Below, one piece after another: positions 34,061-44,398 of a DNA stretch of 64,000 nucleotides. The position numbers and the translations under genes were made by a program. This stretch comes from Pleurodeles waltl (lineage: Eukaryota; Chordata; Amphibia; Caudata; Salamandridae): positions 843,337,978 through 843,401,977 of the forward strand of contig NC_090437.1 in NCBI RefSeq assembly GCF_031143425.1, written 5' to 3'. Below the pieces are notes generated by a model, which saw only the letters and a list, made by a program, of their open reading frames with translations, did not search any database and was not told the origin of the DNA. Positions within the stretch are counted from its first letter, which is position 1, and every line of letters begins with the position of its first letter.

Positions 34061-35125
34061 TCAGAGGTCGTCTGCGGTGCGTGGTGTGACCACCGGTCCC
34101 GAGATTAGTGGGGATGTGGGCAGGCTTTGCGGGGACCCCACCGAGTCCGAGTACGTGGTGCCATATTCGCGGTTGTGCTGTGTTCGAATGCTCGAGAACC
34201 TATTAACGTCCTTTAATGCTTGAGCTTGCCAGTCCGATGCTTGCTTTTCAGTAGGGCGTGATCCGGTTCTGGGTTTCAATTTCCTTTTCTTACGCTTTTG
34301 TTGTGTTAGCCATTCCTTTTGCTCTGGGTGTTCATCTGTGGGGTCTACTAAGCCCTTGGCGTGGATCCAAGTCCATACATCCTCTGGGGACGGGAAGACG
34401 GGAGTTTTATCGCCATCCACTACTTGTAGTCTGGCAGGATACATGAGGAAGTATGGCAAGTTCTTATCGCGTAGTACCTGTTTTGCCTTAGTAAAGGTGG
34501 CACGTCTGCGCTGGACCTCTGCTGTATAGTCCGGATAAGCTGTGACTTTTACGTTTTCAATTTCGACGGGTCCCAGCGCACGGAAGCTCTTTAGGATTTG
34601 ATCTCTATCACGGTAATTCAACAGCCTGGCTATTAATGGGCGAGGAGGGGCTCCCGGGCGTGCGGGACCGCCCGGGATCCGGTGTGCCCGCTCCACTGTC
34701 AGAAAAGGGGAGGCCTCCTGCTGTAATATGTGCTCTTTTAGCCAGCTCTCTAGAAATAACTCTGCGTTAGGGAGCTCGATTCGCTCTGGAAATCCCATAA
34801 ATCTAATGTTATTACGGCGTGAACGGCCTTCCGCCTCCTCCGCACGTCTTTGGAGTTGTATTATCTCAGATTCCTGCTGTTGTATTCGGTTTTTCATGTC
34901 CTCTATATTTGGTTGAGATGTTTCTAGGGTAGATTCGACGGTGGTTACTCTATCCGCTAGCTTCCGGTGTTCAGTGCGTAGAATAGTGACTTCCACTGTC
35001 ATTGCATCTATCTTTCCTTCCAGGGATGTTTTAGTTTCTAATATTGCCTGCAGTACCTTGTCAATTTGAAACGAGTGAGCAGCTAGCGTTTCAGCCACTT
35101 TGTGCAGTGGATCTGGGCTCTCCAT
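34061..35125 (-). CDS. L1 ORF1p (coiled coil, RRM, C-terminal domain)
   Basis: The intact 354-codon frame has an N-terminal coiled coil (about residues 25-95, with heptad-like runs such as VTTVESTLETSQPNIEDMK and QQESEIIQLQRRAEEAEGR). It continues into the RRM start RRNNIRFMGFPERIELP. The C-terminal domain follows, with VKVTAYPDYTAEVQRRRATF and LPYFLMYPARLQV, the pattern of L1 ORF1 RNA-chaperone proteins (Transposase_22 type). The tail is basic (QKRKKRKLKPR). The start is the first ATG after the 5' UTR. Spacing to ORF2 is about 400 bp. ORF1p trimers coat L1 RNA in the cytoplasm (family knowledge). Confidence 0.93.
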   Translation of the reverse strand: MESPDPLHKVAETLAAHSFQIDKVLQAILETKTSLEGKIDAMTVEVTILRTEHRKLADRVTTVESTLETSQPNIEDMKNRIQQQESEIIQLQRRAEEAEGRSRRNNIRFMGFPERIELPNAELFLESWLKEHILQQEASPFLTVERAHRIPGGPARPGAPPRPLIARLLNYRDRDQILKSFRALGPVEIENVKVTAYPDYTAEVQRRRATFTKAKQVLRDKNLPYFLMYPARLQVVDGDKTPVFPSPEDVWTWIHAKGLVDPTDEHPEQKEWLTQQKRKKRKLKPRTGSRPTEKQASDWQAQALKDVNRFSSIRTQHNREYGTTYSDSVGSPQSLPTSPLISGPVVTPRTADDL

Positions 35126-35437
35126 CGTTGGCGGGTCCCCAAGTCTGGTCTCTGATTGGCCCCTCGTGGCTTCGGTTTCACCATGGTTTTGTCTGTTCTG
35201 AGCTCTCTTCGTATTGCGTTGTGATTGAGGTGGTTAGTTTATACGGTTCTTGTATCTGATTAGGCGAAATTTGTTGTGTGCCCATCAGTGGAAGCTTGAT
35301 GCGTTCCGCAAGAGGTATGCGCCGGATATGTGCAATTGATGATTGCGTGTTGCAGCGCACGTGTCTGTGCGTTTTATGTTGGGGGAGAATCAGCTTTGCT
35401 CCTTGCAAGAGAGGTGTGCCTGGTACTTGCAGTTGGC

Positions 35438-36436
35438 GGTTGCGCGCTGCGGTTCTCGTATCTGTGCGTTTTATGTTAGGAAAAGAGAAAAGGAAGAAAC
35501 GGCATTGCTCCCTGGCTGTATGCAAGACTAGGAAATGTCACTGATTCCAATTTTCATTGGTGGGTGTGGTAGATGCCTTGACCTAGTGCTTGATTTCCGA
35601 GCCCACCCAAGACACTCCTTTAATAGGGCACAGCGTAGTTTGATTTCCCCTTTGAACTCCGATGTGCGTTACGTGTTGGGATGGCTAGCGCTCTGCAGTT
35701 GTTGCTGGGCTCCGTACTTCTCCATCGACCTGACCTCTTTTTAGCACGCAAGCGTTCGGTGTAATTAAACAGCTGTTCCCAAGAACTTCGGTCTGCGGCC
35801 TTTTCCTCGTCCGCAGTTAGATCTCAATCGGGCCGCGCCGTCATGCTCATGTTCCGCGATTTGGCCCTAATGTTCGTCCGGGGTCTTAAGCTGTCCGTTA
35901 GATTGGGCGCCTATGGCATGCGAGGGTGTATCCGTGGTTGCGTGCTGCGGTGCCCGTATCTGCGCATTTTATGTTAGGAAAAAAATAAAGGAAGAAACGG
36001 CTTTGCTCCCAGGCTGTGTGCAAGGCTAGGGAATGTCACTGAGTCCAGTTTCGTTGGTGGGTGTGGTGGATGCCTTTACATAGTGCTTGACTTCTGGGCC
36101 CACCCAAAACACTCCGTCAATAGAGCACAGCGTAGTTTGATTTCACCTTTGAGCTCCGTTGTACGTTTCATGTTGGGAATGGCCAGTGCACCGCATTTGT
36201 TGCTAGGCTCCGTACCTCCCCATCGACCTGGCCTCCCCTTAGCACGCAAGCGTTCGATTTGATTAAACAGCAGTTTCCAGAAACTTCGGTCTGCGGCCTT
36301 TTTCCTCGTCCGCAGTTAGATCTCAATCGGGCCGCGTCGCTCTGCGCGTGCTTCGCGACTAGGCCCTAATGTTCGTCCGGAGTCTTAAGCAGCCCGTTAG
36401 ATCGGGCGTCTATGGCATGCGAGGGTGCATCCGTGG
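35438..36436 (-). promoter_or_regulatory. L1 5' UTR tandem monomers (two units of ~499 bp)
   Basis: The block from about 35438 to 35936 is repeated at about 35937-36436 with small differences. Shared phrases include gcgttttatgttaggaaa, ggaagaaacgg.tttgctcc, ttggtgggtgtggt, gcacagcgtagtttgattt, ttagatctcaatcgggccgc and ctatggcatgcgagggtg. A partial third copy of about 90 bp starts near 35343. Tandem 5' monomers acting as additive promoters are known for mouse L1; promoter function here is inference. Confidence 0.8.
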
Positions 36437-36719
36437 CTCCTCGCCGTCCCCACCCGCAGCGCTAGGATCGCTCCGTACCTGCGCGCAGGGTGCAGCCGCC
36501 GCTATCGTCGGGCCGCTCGGCTCCTCGCTGGTGCACGTCCGCGTCTCTTTACCATCGGGGCCCCGGGCGAGCCGCTGCGTTAGTTTGTTCAGGTCTTCAG
36601 GGTCTCGGGATGTTACTGAGCATGAAGCATGTGGGTTTGGAGGTTTTCAACACCTGGGGACAGGAGGATTACAGGATAATTGTGGGCCGGGCGCGGAGCT
36701 CTGATTCAAGCGACCGCAC

Positions 36720-36744
36720 TCACCGTCATCTTGGCCACGCCCCT
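36720..36744 (-). promoter_or_regulatory. L1 5' terminus with YY1-like site
   Basis: On the minus strand the element starts gggcgtggccaagatgacgg. Human L1 begins with a G-rich leader followed by CAAGATGGC, the YY1 site that fixes the transcription start. The matching CAAGATGAC here, at the same place in the element, suggests the same role. Confidence 0.55.
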
Positions 36745-38528
36745 GTGATACACTCATAAATGTGTTTTTCACTACTGTAAAGATTCCCTCTTCCATTGGA
36801 TAACATTGGGTTACCTTTTTACATTTAATAAGTGCTACCCTTTGATTGGGGATAGGTAGAAATGTCATGTTTGGTCTCAAATGAATTGTTAATCAAAATT
36901 CTCTTTAATGGTAAAGTCGGATTATAAGCCACAAGTCTGAAAAAGGCACATTTAGAAAGTTGGCATTTTCTTGTCCTAACCATTTGGTGCCTCCAGCCTG
37001 TGTCCTGGGTCACAGGGACTAAGAATAGCTTGGCAGTTGGCCTTTGTGTATTTCTCCCAGACAGTGAGACAAAGGGGGACTATGTGTTGGCAGGATGATC
37101 CATCCTGCCAGGATGATAGGGCTACAGCTGTTCCCTGCCCCACTGACATTTCAAAGGGTTGCCTCCAGCACACTCAGACACTCTAGGTTACTTGGAGCCT
37201 GGGAAGGACAAGGAAGGAAGCAACTTCCCAGAACTAGATGTAGGGGTAACCTAGAGGTTTTCTCCACTTCAAAGGCTGGCACCAGGTGTAACTATTGGAC
37301 CGTCAGACCAACTCTTCAGCACATGCCTGGCCTTGTGGAGGACATCAGAGGGACTGCCTTGGATCCCCAGAGGACTGCCCTGCTGTTTGAGGGCTGCCTT
37401 GTACCTCAGAGGATGGTCCTGCTGCTACCAGAGGACCGCCCTGCTGCTTGGGGCCTGCCTTTCTGCTTGAACCTAGGACTATCAGAGTGACTCCAAGGGT
37501 TAGTTAGCTGGCCTCTTGTGTGAACTACAGGGACAAAACATGCTCCAGAGACCCTGAACCATGCACCTAGCCTCTTCTGGAGTGAATCCTGACCCTCCTT
37601 CCCCTCCCAAGTGGTGCCCCTCCAGTCCTGGGCGCTTTTTGGTGGTGCTAAAGGTGCTAAAGGTGTTACTACTGACTAACCCTAAAAGTTGGGACTTAAA
37701 ATAAATGTCACTAAAAAGTGACCTACAGAAGACCTGAACATACATGCTTGTCAGTCCTCCCAAGTTGCATCACCAGTCGGCCTGAATTCATGGTAGCACC
37801 CACTACATTCTTCTCTGCAGCAGCAAATCCTGTTCAGCACAACCTCTCACCAAAGGATCCAACTGCACGGAGCCCTCATCCTCTCCAGCCTGCAGTTTCG
37901 CCCCACTGGAGTTTCTGCCTTCCAAAAAAGTGACAAACTCCGAAGGCAGAAACCTTCACTGCAACTCAGTCCAGCAGCTCCCCAACAATGATGCCTCCTC
38001 CTCCTCGGAACACCCTGGCTGCCTTGCCCCACTCAACTTTACCTTCTCAGGAATCTCTCTTCAAAAATTCTTCTAAGTCAAAGGTAAGCCAAGTCTCTGT
38101 AAATCCACCTATTGTAGCCATACCGTGCTCAATCACAGTCGGCCTATGCCCTGATCTTGCACGACCAGATAACTGCAGTTGATGCTTTAAACTTTCAGAC
38201 ACAATTTTTCACCTTAAAGTTTAAAAATTCATAAGTTTGGTTCTACTTATAGGATGTCTTTGGTGTATTATTATTTAAGAATGTTTCTTTATTTTTCTAA
38301 ATTGGTGTGGAATTTGTGCTGTGTTGTGTCTGCATGTTATTACTGCTTGTGTACTTCATAAATACTTACCACAGTACCTCTAAGTTAACCCTAAGTGTTT
38401 TTGTACCAAACTGTCAGAGCGTTAAGCACAGCTTAATTTAGTGACTTTTGTGGTTCACCCTGACAAAGATTGTTGTTGCTTCTTGAGAAGGGCTAAAACC
38501 ACCTCAACCAATAACTAAATTTCTCACA
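36745..38528 (+). mobile_element. LTR copy C, right segment
   Basis: This resumes after the L1 with the repeated target bases gtgatacact. It contains blocks shared with the other LTRs: tttagaaagttggcattttc, acagtgagacaaaggggg, and a ctgtcagagcg..aagcacagctt stretch near the end. It appears to end at tttctcaca (38528), the complement of the TGTGAGAAA start seen in copy D. No coding frames of note were found. Confidence 0.6.
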
Positions 38529-40065
38529 GTGAGGATAGGTGTTTCACAATACTTGACTAGGAAGGTACTTTGTAGACCCAAAGAGAACAAGAGAAGTCTT
38601 TAAGGGTGGTCTGGGAGGGTACATGTGAGAGTATGTTGCTTGAAGACAGGTTAATATAGAGAAGGTCACTGAGGTTGGAAAGGATGGTGTGAGAAAGTCA
38701 TCCTTTTTGCCCTGATCACCCCCATTTTTTGACTGATACTGGTGGTTGCTGACTCTGACTGTGCCCTGGGTTTTGCTAACCAGACCCAGGGCCAGTGCTC
38801 TGTTTAAAAGGTATATGGTAATTAGGTAATCACAACTGGCATGACAACCTACATGTAAGTCCCTAGTATATGGTAGGGCATGTAGGTTTAGAGGCCCAGT
38901 AGATTTAATGCACCTAAGTGTGTACTGCTGTGATGCCTGCTGTCATTTTAAAGGCAGCTATTGACTTTGGAGTTAAAAGTACTTCCCAAGTCTTAAACTA
39001 CCTTATTTTTTACAGATAAGTCCCCCCTAAGGTCTCCTCTATGTGCCCCAGATGTAGGGTGCCTTGTAACTATAAGCAGGGACATTAAACTATGTTTTGC
39101 AAGCCCTTGTGAGGAGAAAACTGCCAATTTCGTTTTCCCCATTATAGCCCAATAGCTCCATAGGCCAACATGGGAATACTTTATTAAAGTATAACTACTG
39201 ACAGGAAGGAGCTAAATATGATAGAATAAATACAACAACTTGCCACTGTTAGATTTATTATAACTAACACGGAAAAGAGCTATATAGCTTGCTTCTCTGA
39301 TGAGCCAAAATCCAACCTTTCAGTAACCCTTCTCTGATTGGCCAGCTTCTGCCAGGCTGTTTTATTGAGGTCTGAAGGTGCCTGCATAGAGATAAAGGAC
39401 ATCCGATGGGTGGAGATCTGCAAGCTACAGAGCAAAACAAACAGGAAATGGGCTGCATAGCCAAACTGGTCTTCAAAGAGGGAATAACAGTTAGGACAGG
39501 ACACAGGCTCACCCCCATTTCCTGCACCCACAGTCAGATAGGAGCCCCAGTAATTGAATTAGCAGAGGGGTTTGAAGGAGAGTGCTAGGGAAACTTAGCC
39601 ACACCCGTGGGATGGCTTAGCCAGATCTTAACCTCCAGGACAGAGTTTCTCCATTTTGAAGGAATAGTGCTTTCTGGGACAAGAATATGCCACACTTTAG
39701 AGGAAGATGTCATACATCTGGGTGCCACCCTCCACCCCACTGGTCAGTGGTTCTCCCCTGCTTGTTGCCCAGGAACACTGGATAAATATGGTAGAGCTGC
39801 CCAGCAATTCAGATCCCTGCCTGAAACTACAAGGAGAAGAAGGACTGCCCTGCTGGAAACCTGGCTGCACTCGAAAGGATTGCACTCTGGATGACTGCAC
39901 CTGCTGCACACTCTGGACTTCACAAAAGAGGACTTTGCCTGGCTTCTAAAGGATTCAGGAATGGACTCCCTGTAATCGACAGGTATAAAGGAGCTACCAA
40001 GAGTCCTTTGCATCAACTTCTGCGAACTGGAAAGCATTCAGTGGACTTTTAAGGATTAGGCCAGG

Positions 40066-40085
40066 TGTATTGTGGAAATTGTAGT
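40066..40085 (-). promoter_or_regulatory. ZNF143/THAP11-like site, first unit (diverged)
   Basis: The minus strand reads actacaatttccacaataca, close to the known ACTACAAYTCCCAGMATGC element. Two or three core positions differ from the consensus. Confidence 0.4.
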
Positions 40086-40400
40086 CCCAATGTCCCAAGG
40101 AGCAAAACAGAGATTCTGGAATCTTGGATTGGTATTATGGTCCCCCAATGTCCCAAAAGAAACAAATGGAAGCCCTGCTGGACCCTTCGACTGCACAAGA
40201 GAAGATTGCACTTATAAGAACTGCACCTGCTTCACTCACAAGGCTTCATAACAAAAGGACTTTGCCTGTTTCACAGGATAAGGAGTGGACTCCATGATCA
40301 GCAACAGGTGGGAAAGTGCTGGAAGGGCTACCCGCAACATCAACAAAAAGGATTACTCCAGCTGATAAGCTTCACCTGGATTTTACTTGGAATGACCAGG

Positions 40401-40420
40401 TGCATTGTGGGAGTTGTAGT
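40401..40420 (-). promoter_or_regulatory. ZNF143/THAP11-like site, second unit
   Basis: The minus strand reads actacaactcccacaatgca, matching the Staf/ZNF143 SBS2 consensus except at one or two positions. It occupies the same place in the second tandem unit as the diverged site in the first. Confidence 0.6.
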
Positions 40421-40949
40421 CTGAGACCCCAAGAGGCAAACCAAAGCTTCTGAACCCTTGGTCGGTGCTGTGGACCACTTTCCTGCATCAGGAAACACTT
40501 CTGGAAGTAAGTGTAGAAGTGTGACATCATGGGCGGCTGGAACGCTTGACTCTATCCCGGTTCAGCACAACCTGTTTTTTTTAACGCTTTGAGCTTTATT
40601 TGTTTCTAAGCACTTGTTTTACTTTTAATCTTTAAACATTCATATCTCCTATTCCTTACACTGGATTTTTGTTGTTTTGGTGTCATTTTATTCATAAAAT
40701 ATTTCCTATTTCTATAAATTGGTGTTGGGTTTTTATTGTGTGCTGTGTCTTACTTATTTATTATATGGGTGTTTTTAAATGCTTTACACAACTCTCTCCT
40801 AAGTTAAACCTGCCTGCTCGTTGCCAGCTACCAAGGGTTGAGGACGGGAATAATTTATTGAGACCAAGACTGGACCTTATACTGTGATTGTTGCCTTATT
40901 ATTAGTGGTGGGTACCTACCAACTCCTACTAATAAGCCACCTTCAAACA

Positions 40950-41781
40950 GATGGGTAATCAGTATGAATGGTGAGTAACTGGGTTATTACTCTAAAACAA
41001 AACATTGCTCAGTAATTAGAGGGTATTATGAGATGCTGGGGACAAGGGAAGAAGGAACTATCTTCTGAAGGCCCAGAAACGAGGTGGTTACATTGTGACA
41101 CCATTTGCCCTGATGAATAAGAATGTCATCCTTTTTCCGAAGTAGAGGTGGAATGGGATTGGGATAAGCACAGTTTTTAAGATCTGGGGGAGTACTGGGA
41201 GAATCTGTGACACCTAGCCTTCCTGTTGCAGTTCTTGGTTTCCAGACTGGTGATGCTGTTGTTCTGTCTTTTTTTGTATATTCTCAGAGGTTCTGTTTTT
41301 GGATGCTGGGTATGGTGGGGTCCTGGAGTTGAAAACATTGTGGACAATCCCAGATGTCTTTATAGTAAAGTGGGTGATTACTGGGAGCTAGAGGAATTCC
41401 TTGAGATTTGTTGTAATCATCTTATGTTTTTGAAGGCTTACAATCGAATAGGTCACTCTTGTGGGTTGTCAGGATGATCAGGAGATCTTGGCCAGTAAGG
41501 CATTGCTTTCACTAACATACAAGAAGTCTGTTTCCGGTAGAAAGCGGTTCACTCTTGAACCAAGAGCAGTTGGTATGATGCAGACTTTGTCATGTTTTTG
41601 ATGTGCGTCCAAGAGTTAATATTCGTGCTGATGTGAAAGCCCAAGGAGCAGGCACTGCTGACAAATTAAAGGGAAAAGCTTTACATTTTCATCTCTCCTA
41701 GCAAGCCTTACACCTGCTGTTGCCTGTTGGTGATTGAGAAGAGAGTGAATTACATCATGGAGTTCAATTTAGGCAGACTTA
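40950..41781. other. asb5 intron: no feature seen
   Basis: No recognised repeat borders or coding similarity. Short glycine/tryptophan-rich open frames have no domain features. Confidence 0.5.
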
Positions 41782-43079
41782 GGGGCATATTTATACTCTG
41801 TTTGCACCGAATTAGTGTCATTTTTTTTAACTCTAATTCGGTGCAAACCTAACTCCATATTTATACTTTGCTGCTAGATCCGTCTAGCGCCAAATTTATG
41901 TAGTTAGTCATTTCTTGGAAGTGGAAACCTACCTTGCCTTAATGAGATGCAAGGTAGGCGTTCCCGTGCAAAAACTGACTCTATGGCCTTAACGCCATAT
42001 TTAGGGGCATATTTATACTCTGCGGCATATTTATACTCTGTTTGCACCGAATTAGCGTTATTTTTTTTACTCTAATTTGGTGCAAATCTAACTCCATATT
42101 TATACTTTGGTGCTAGACCCGTCTAACACCAAGGCCCTGATTTATACTTTTTTTGCGCCGCATTAGCGTAATTTTTTGACGCAAAAGTGGCACAAATTTA
42201 CAAAATATTGCCCCTTATTTATACTTTTTGCTGCAAAACTGCACTAACTCAGTTTTGCACCAAAAATTTTGCACCGGCTTGCACCATTTCTGGAATGGTG
42301 CAAGCCGGTGCAAAGGGTAGGCTCGAGTAAAAAAAAAAAAGACTTTAGTCGGGTGGGGCTGGCAGTGTAGAAGAAGAGGGTTTAGCACCAAAAAATGACT
42401 TTAGGCAGGTTAGAGTAAAAAAAATGACTCTAACCAGATTAGCATCATTTTATGGTGCTAAACCTACCATGCCACATGACTCCTGTCATGCCCACCACCC
42501 CAATGGCCAGCACAGAGGACAGGGGTCCCTGGGCATGGTTATTGCACCCTGTGCCATGTATGGGGCCCATTTCAGGGCCCCCTATGGCACTTTCAAAAAT
42601 AAAATGCAATCTTACCTGTACTTACCTGGGATGTGGTCCCCCATCTTCCGCAGTCCTTCTGGTGTTGGTGTGGGTGCCCCTGGGGCCTGAGGAGGGCACC
42701 TGTGGGCTTATTCCATGGTGTTCCACCATGGAAATAGGCCCACAGGCCCCCTAACGCCTGCCCTGACCCAGGCTGTAAAAAATGGGGCAAAGCAAGCTTT
42801 GCCCCATTGTTTGACTCCTCCTTCCTCCCTTGCACCATTTTTGCATGGGAGTATAAATATGGCGTTTAGGCGATAGAGTCATTTTTTGGCACGGGAACGC
42901 CTACCTTGCATCTCATTAAGGCAAGGTAGGTTTCCACTTCCAAGAAATGACTTTAACTCCATAAATTTGGCACTAGACGGGTCTAGCACCAAAGTATAAA
43001 TATGGAGTTAGTTTTGCACTGAATTAGAGTAAAAACAAAATTACACTAATTCAGGGCAAACACAGTATAAATATGCCCC
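41782..43079. mobile_element. Inverted-repeat MITE (TTA duplication), GGGGCATATTTATAC family
   Basis: The left end ggggcatatttatactctg is the inverted match of the right end gtataaatatgcccc. TTA flanks it at 41779-41781 and 43080-43082. The arms extend for about 230 bp: tttgcaccgaattag, aagtggaaacctaccttgcc and aggcgttcccgtgc at the left return inverted at 42870-43060. A second start of the same end occurs near 42003, a partial internal duplication. A TWA duplication suggests Harbinger. The middle carries unrelated sequence and part of another MITE. Confidence 0.75.
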
Positions 43080-43302
43080 TTAGCGTCAAAAAATGATGTT
43101 AGTCTGGTTAGGATAATTTATTTTGACTCAAACCTGCCTAACGTCATTTTTTTTTAAGCTAGCCTACCCTTTGCACCGGCTTGAACCATTCCATAAATAT
43201 GGTGCCCAGCTGGTGCTAAAAAATGGTGCAAGCCGGTGCAAAACCTTTTGGTCCAAAACTGCGTTAGTGCAGTTTTGCACCAAAAAGTATAAATAAGGCC
43301 CT
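42134..43302. mobile_element. Second MITE, interleaved (GGCCCTGATTTATAC family)
   Basis: The left end ggccctgatttatacttttt, followed by gcgccgcattagcgtaa, pairs with the right end aaaaagtataaataaggccc at about 43283-43302. Internal inverted blocks include ttgcaccggcttgcaccatt with ggtgcaagccggtgcaa, once as a local hairpin at 42270-42315 and again across to 43165-43245. Its span crosses the right border of the other MITE, so the two are not simply nested. Confidence 0.55.
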
Positions 43303-43860
43303 TAGTTTCAACATACAAAAGTGGATCGTGGCAAGCAAGTCTTTCAGCTGGTAAAAGTGGGTGTTATCTGCATTCTGGTTAATAGTCACGTTTTTACCTA
43401 CCAAGGGGCTCCATCCGCACTTTAAAGATGACTGACAAGAGGAAAGACCACTGTGGATAGAATGTTACCTGGAAGAGCTATGAAGAACATTTTTGATTGC
43501 ATTTAAACCACTACCCAGCTAGATTTATGCCACCAATGTTATATTAAATAACTTATCATGTGTATAACATGGTTAGAGATGTAGAGTAATTCTGCTTTGT
43601 TTACAATTTGTTATGTTTCTTTTTGCCATATTCAGTTTGCAGCACTCATATGCAACTATCCCCCGAGATAACAGATTACTCATGTAAAATTGCTTTCTCC
43701 TGTACACTGACAATACTCTAAAATTCAAGTGATCAAATTTCCATGTATGTAACCTGCTTTTAAAGGACATGTTGTCTGTTAAATTGTATTTTCTGCATCG
43801 TAAGTATGTCAATCCTCTTTCACCAATCGTTTCTCATAGGGGCCCTCACAAAATGATATT

Positions 43861-44030
43861 GGGCCTGATTACAATTTTGGAGGAGGTGTTAATCCGTCCC
43901 AAATGTGACGGCTATACCACCAGCCGTACTACGAGTTCCATAGGATATAATGGACTCGTAATACGGCTGGTGGTATATCCGTCACATTTGGGACAGATTA
44001 ACACCTTCCTCCAAAGTTGGAATCAGGCCC
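43861..44030. mobile_element. Near-perfect palindromic MITE, 170 bp
   Basis: The two halves are almost exact reverse complements: gggcctgatt..., gtgttaatccgtcccaaatg and acggctataccaccagccgt return as acggctggtggtatatccgt, catttgggacagattaacac and aatcaggccc. The arms are about 75 bp with a centre of about 20 bp. ATT flanks it at 43858-43860 and 44031-44033. It lies 114 bp downstream of the asb5 exon B donor. Confidence 0.85.
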
Positions 44031-44143
44031 ATTGTCTATTTGCTTTGAAGTGAAACAAGACTTTACAGTCTTAAATCACTAGAGTTGTTCATGGTAACGG
44101 CATGCTGATTTTAATAGATTTATTACACTCACAGTGCTGTTAC

Positions 44144-44278
44144 CTGCATAAAGTAGTTTCCGAATGCAGTGGATTTGCTGGGATTTACAAGCTGCATAAA
44201 GAGGAGTTCCCAAATGAGGAATGTCTTGGTCAACATCTATACCCCAGGTGATCAGTACTTCCAAACAATCGCTGTAAC
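44144..44278 (-). CDS. asb5: asb5 exon B: ankyrin repeat
   Basis: The exon is 135 bp, running from a ctgtattggcag acceptor to a GCAG|gtaaca donor. Its first two bases complete a glycine codon begun in exon A, giving SSKGYSDCLEVLITWG across the junction. It then reads IDVDQDIPHLGTPLYAAC and KSQQIHCIRKLLYAG. The HLGTPLY..AC core is a clear ankyrin motif, and the WGIDVDQ segment is characteristic of ASB5 rather than ASB9 or ASB11 (family knowledge). The open frame carries on upstream and downstream into intron, but homology stops exactly at the splice sites. A palindromic MITE sits 114 bp beyond its donor, at 43861-44030. The following intron is about 23.3 kb. Confidence 0.93.
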
Positions 44279-44398
44279 CTGCCAATACAGCATGGGACAT
44301 GTTAGGTAGACATTTCAATATTGGTAGACTATTAAAAGAGCCATAATGTTTTAGCATACAGTTTTTACACCTGCCATACCACATTCATTGAACTGTAC

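Larger units (their letters stand above)
29409..36744 (-). mobile_element. Nearly full-length L1-clade retrotransposon
   Basis: The element reads on the minus strand: 5' UTR (36744-35126), ORF1 (35125-34061), ORF2 in two frames (33659-29843) and 3' UTR with an AATAAA and A-rich end (29842-29409). It is bordered by perfect 10-bp copies of gtgatacact at 29399-29408 and 36745-36754, the target-site duplication. Its 5' terminus begins gggcgtggccaagatgacgg, strongly reminiscent of mammalian L1 starts. The 5' UTR holds two ~499-bp tandem monomers. It sits inside LTR copy C in the asb5 intron, in the same orientation as asb5. Only one clear ORF2 frameshift was found. Confidence 0.92.
39850..40470 (+). 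repeat. ~330-bp tandem duplication inside LTR copy D
   Basis: Paired phrases appear in the same order in both units: gattgcac...gactgcacctgct and gattgcac...aactgcacctgctt; aaaaggactttgcctg; ggagtggactcc and ggaatggactcc; ttgtagtc; and ccaatgtccc or gaccccaagag. Unit starts are near 39876 and 40202. Confidence 0.7.
38688..40949 (+). mobile_element. Long solo LTR (copy D), 2.26 kb, with GATGG duplication
   Basis: It begins TGTGAGAAAGTC and ends CACCTTCAAACA, that is TG...CA. Direct GATGG copies flank it at 38683-38687 and 40950-40954. It carries the aagtccctagtatatggta block found in the other LTRs and a tandem duplication of about 330 bp. No gag-pol is present. Confidence 0.75.
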
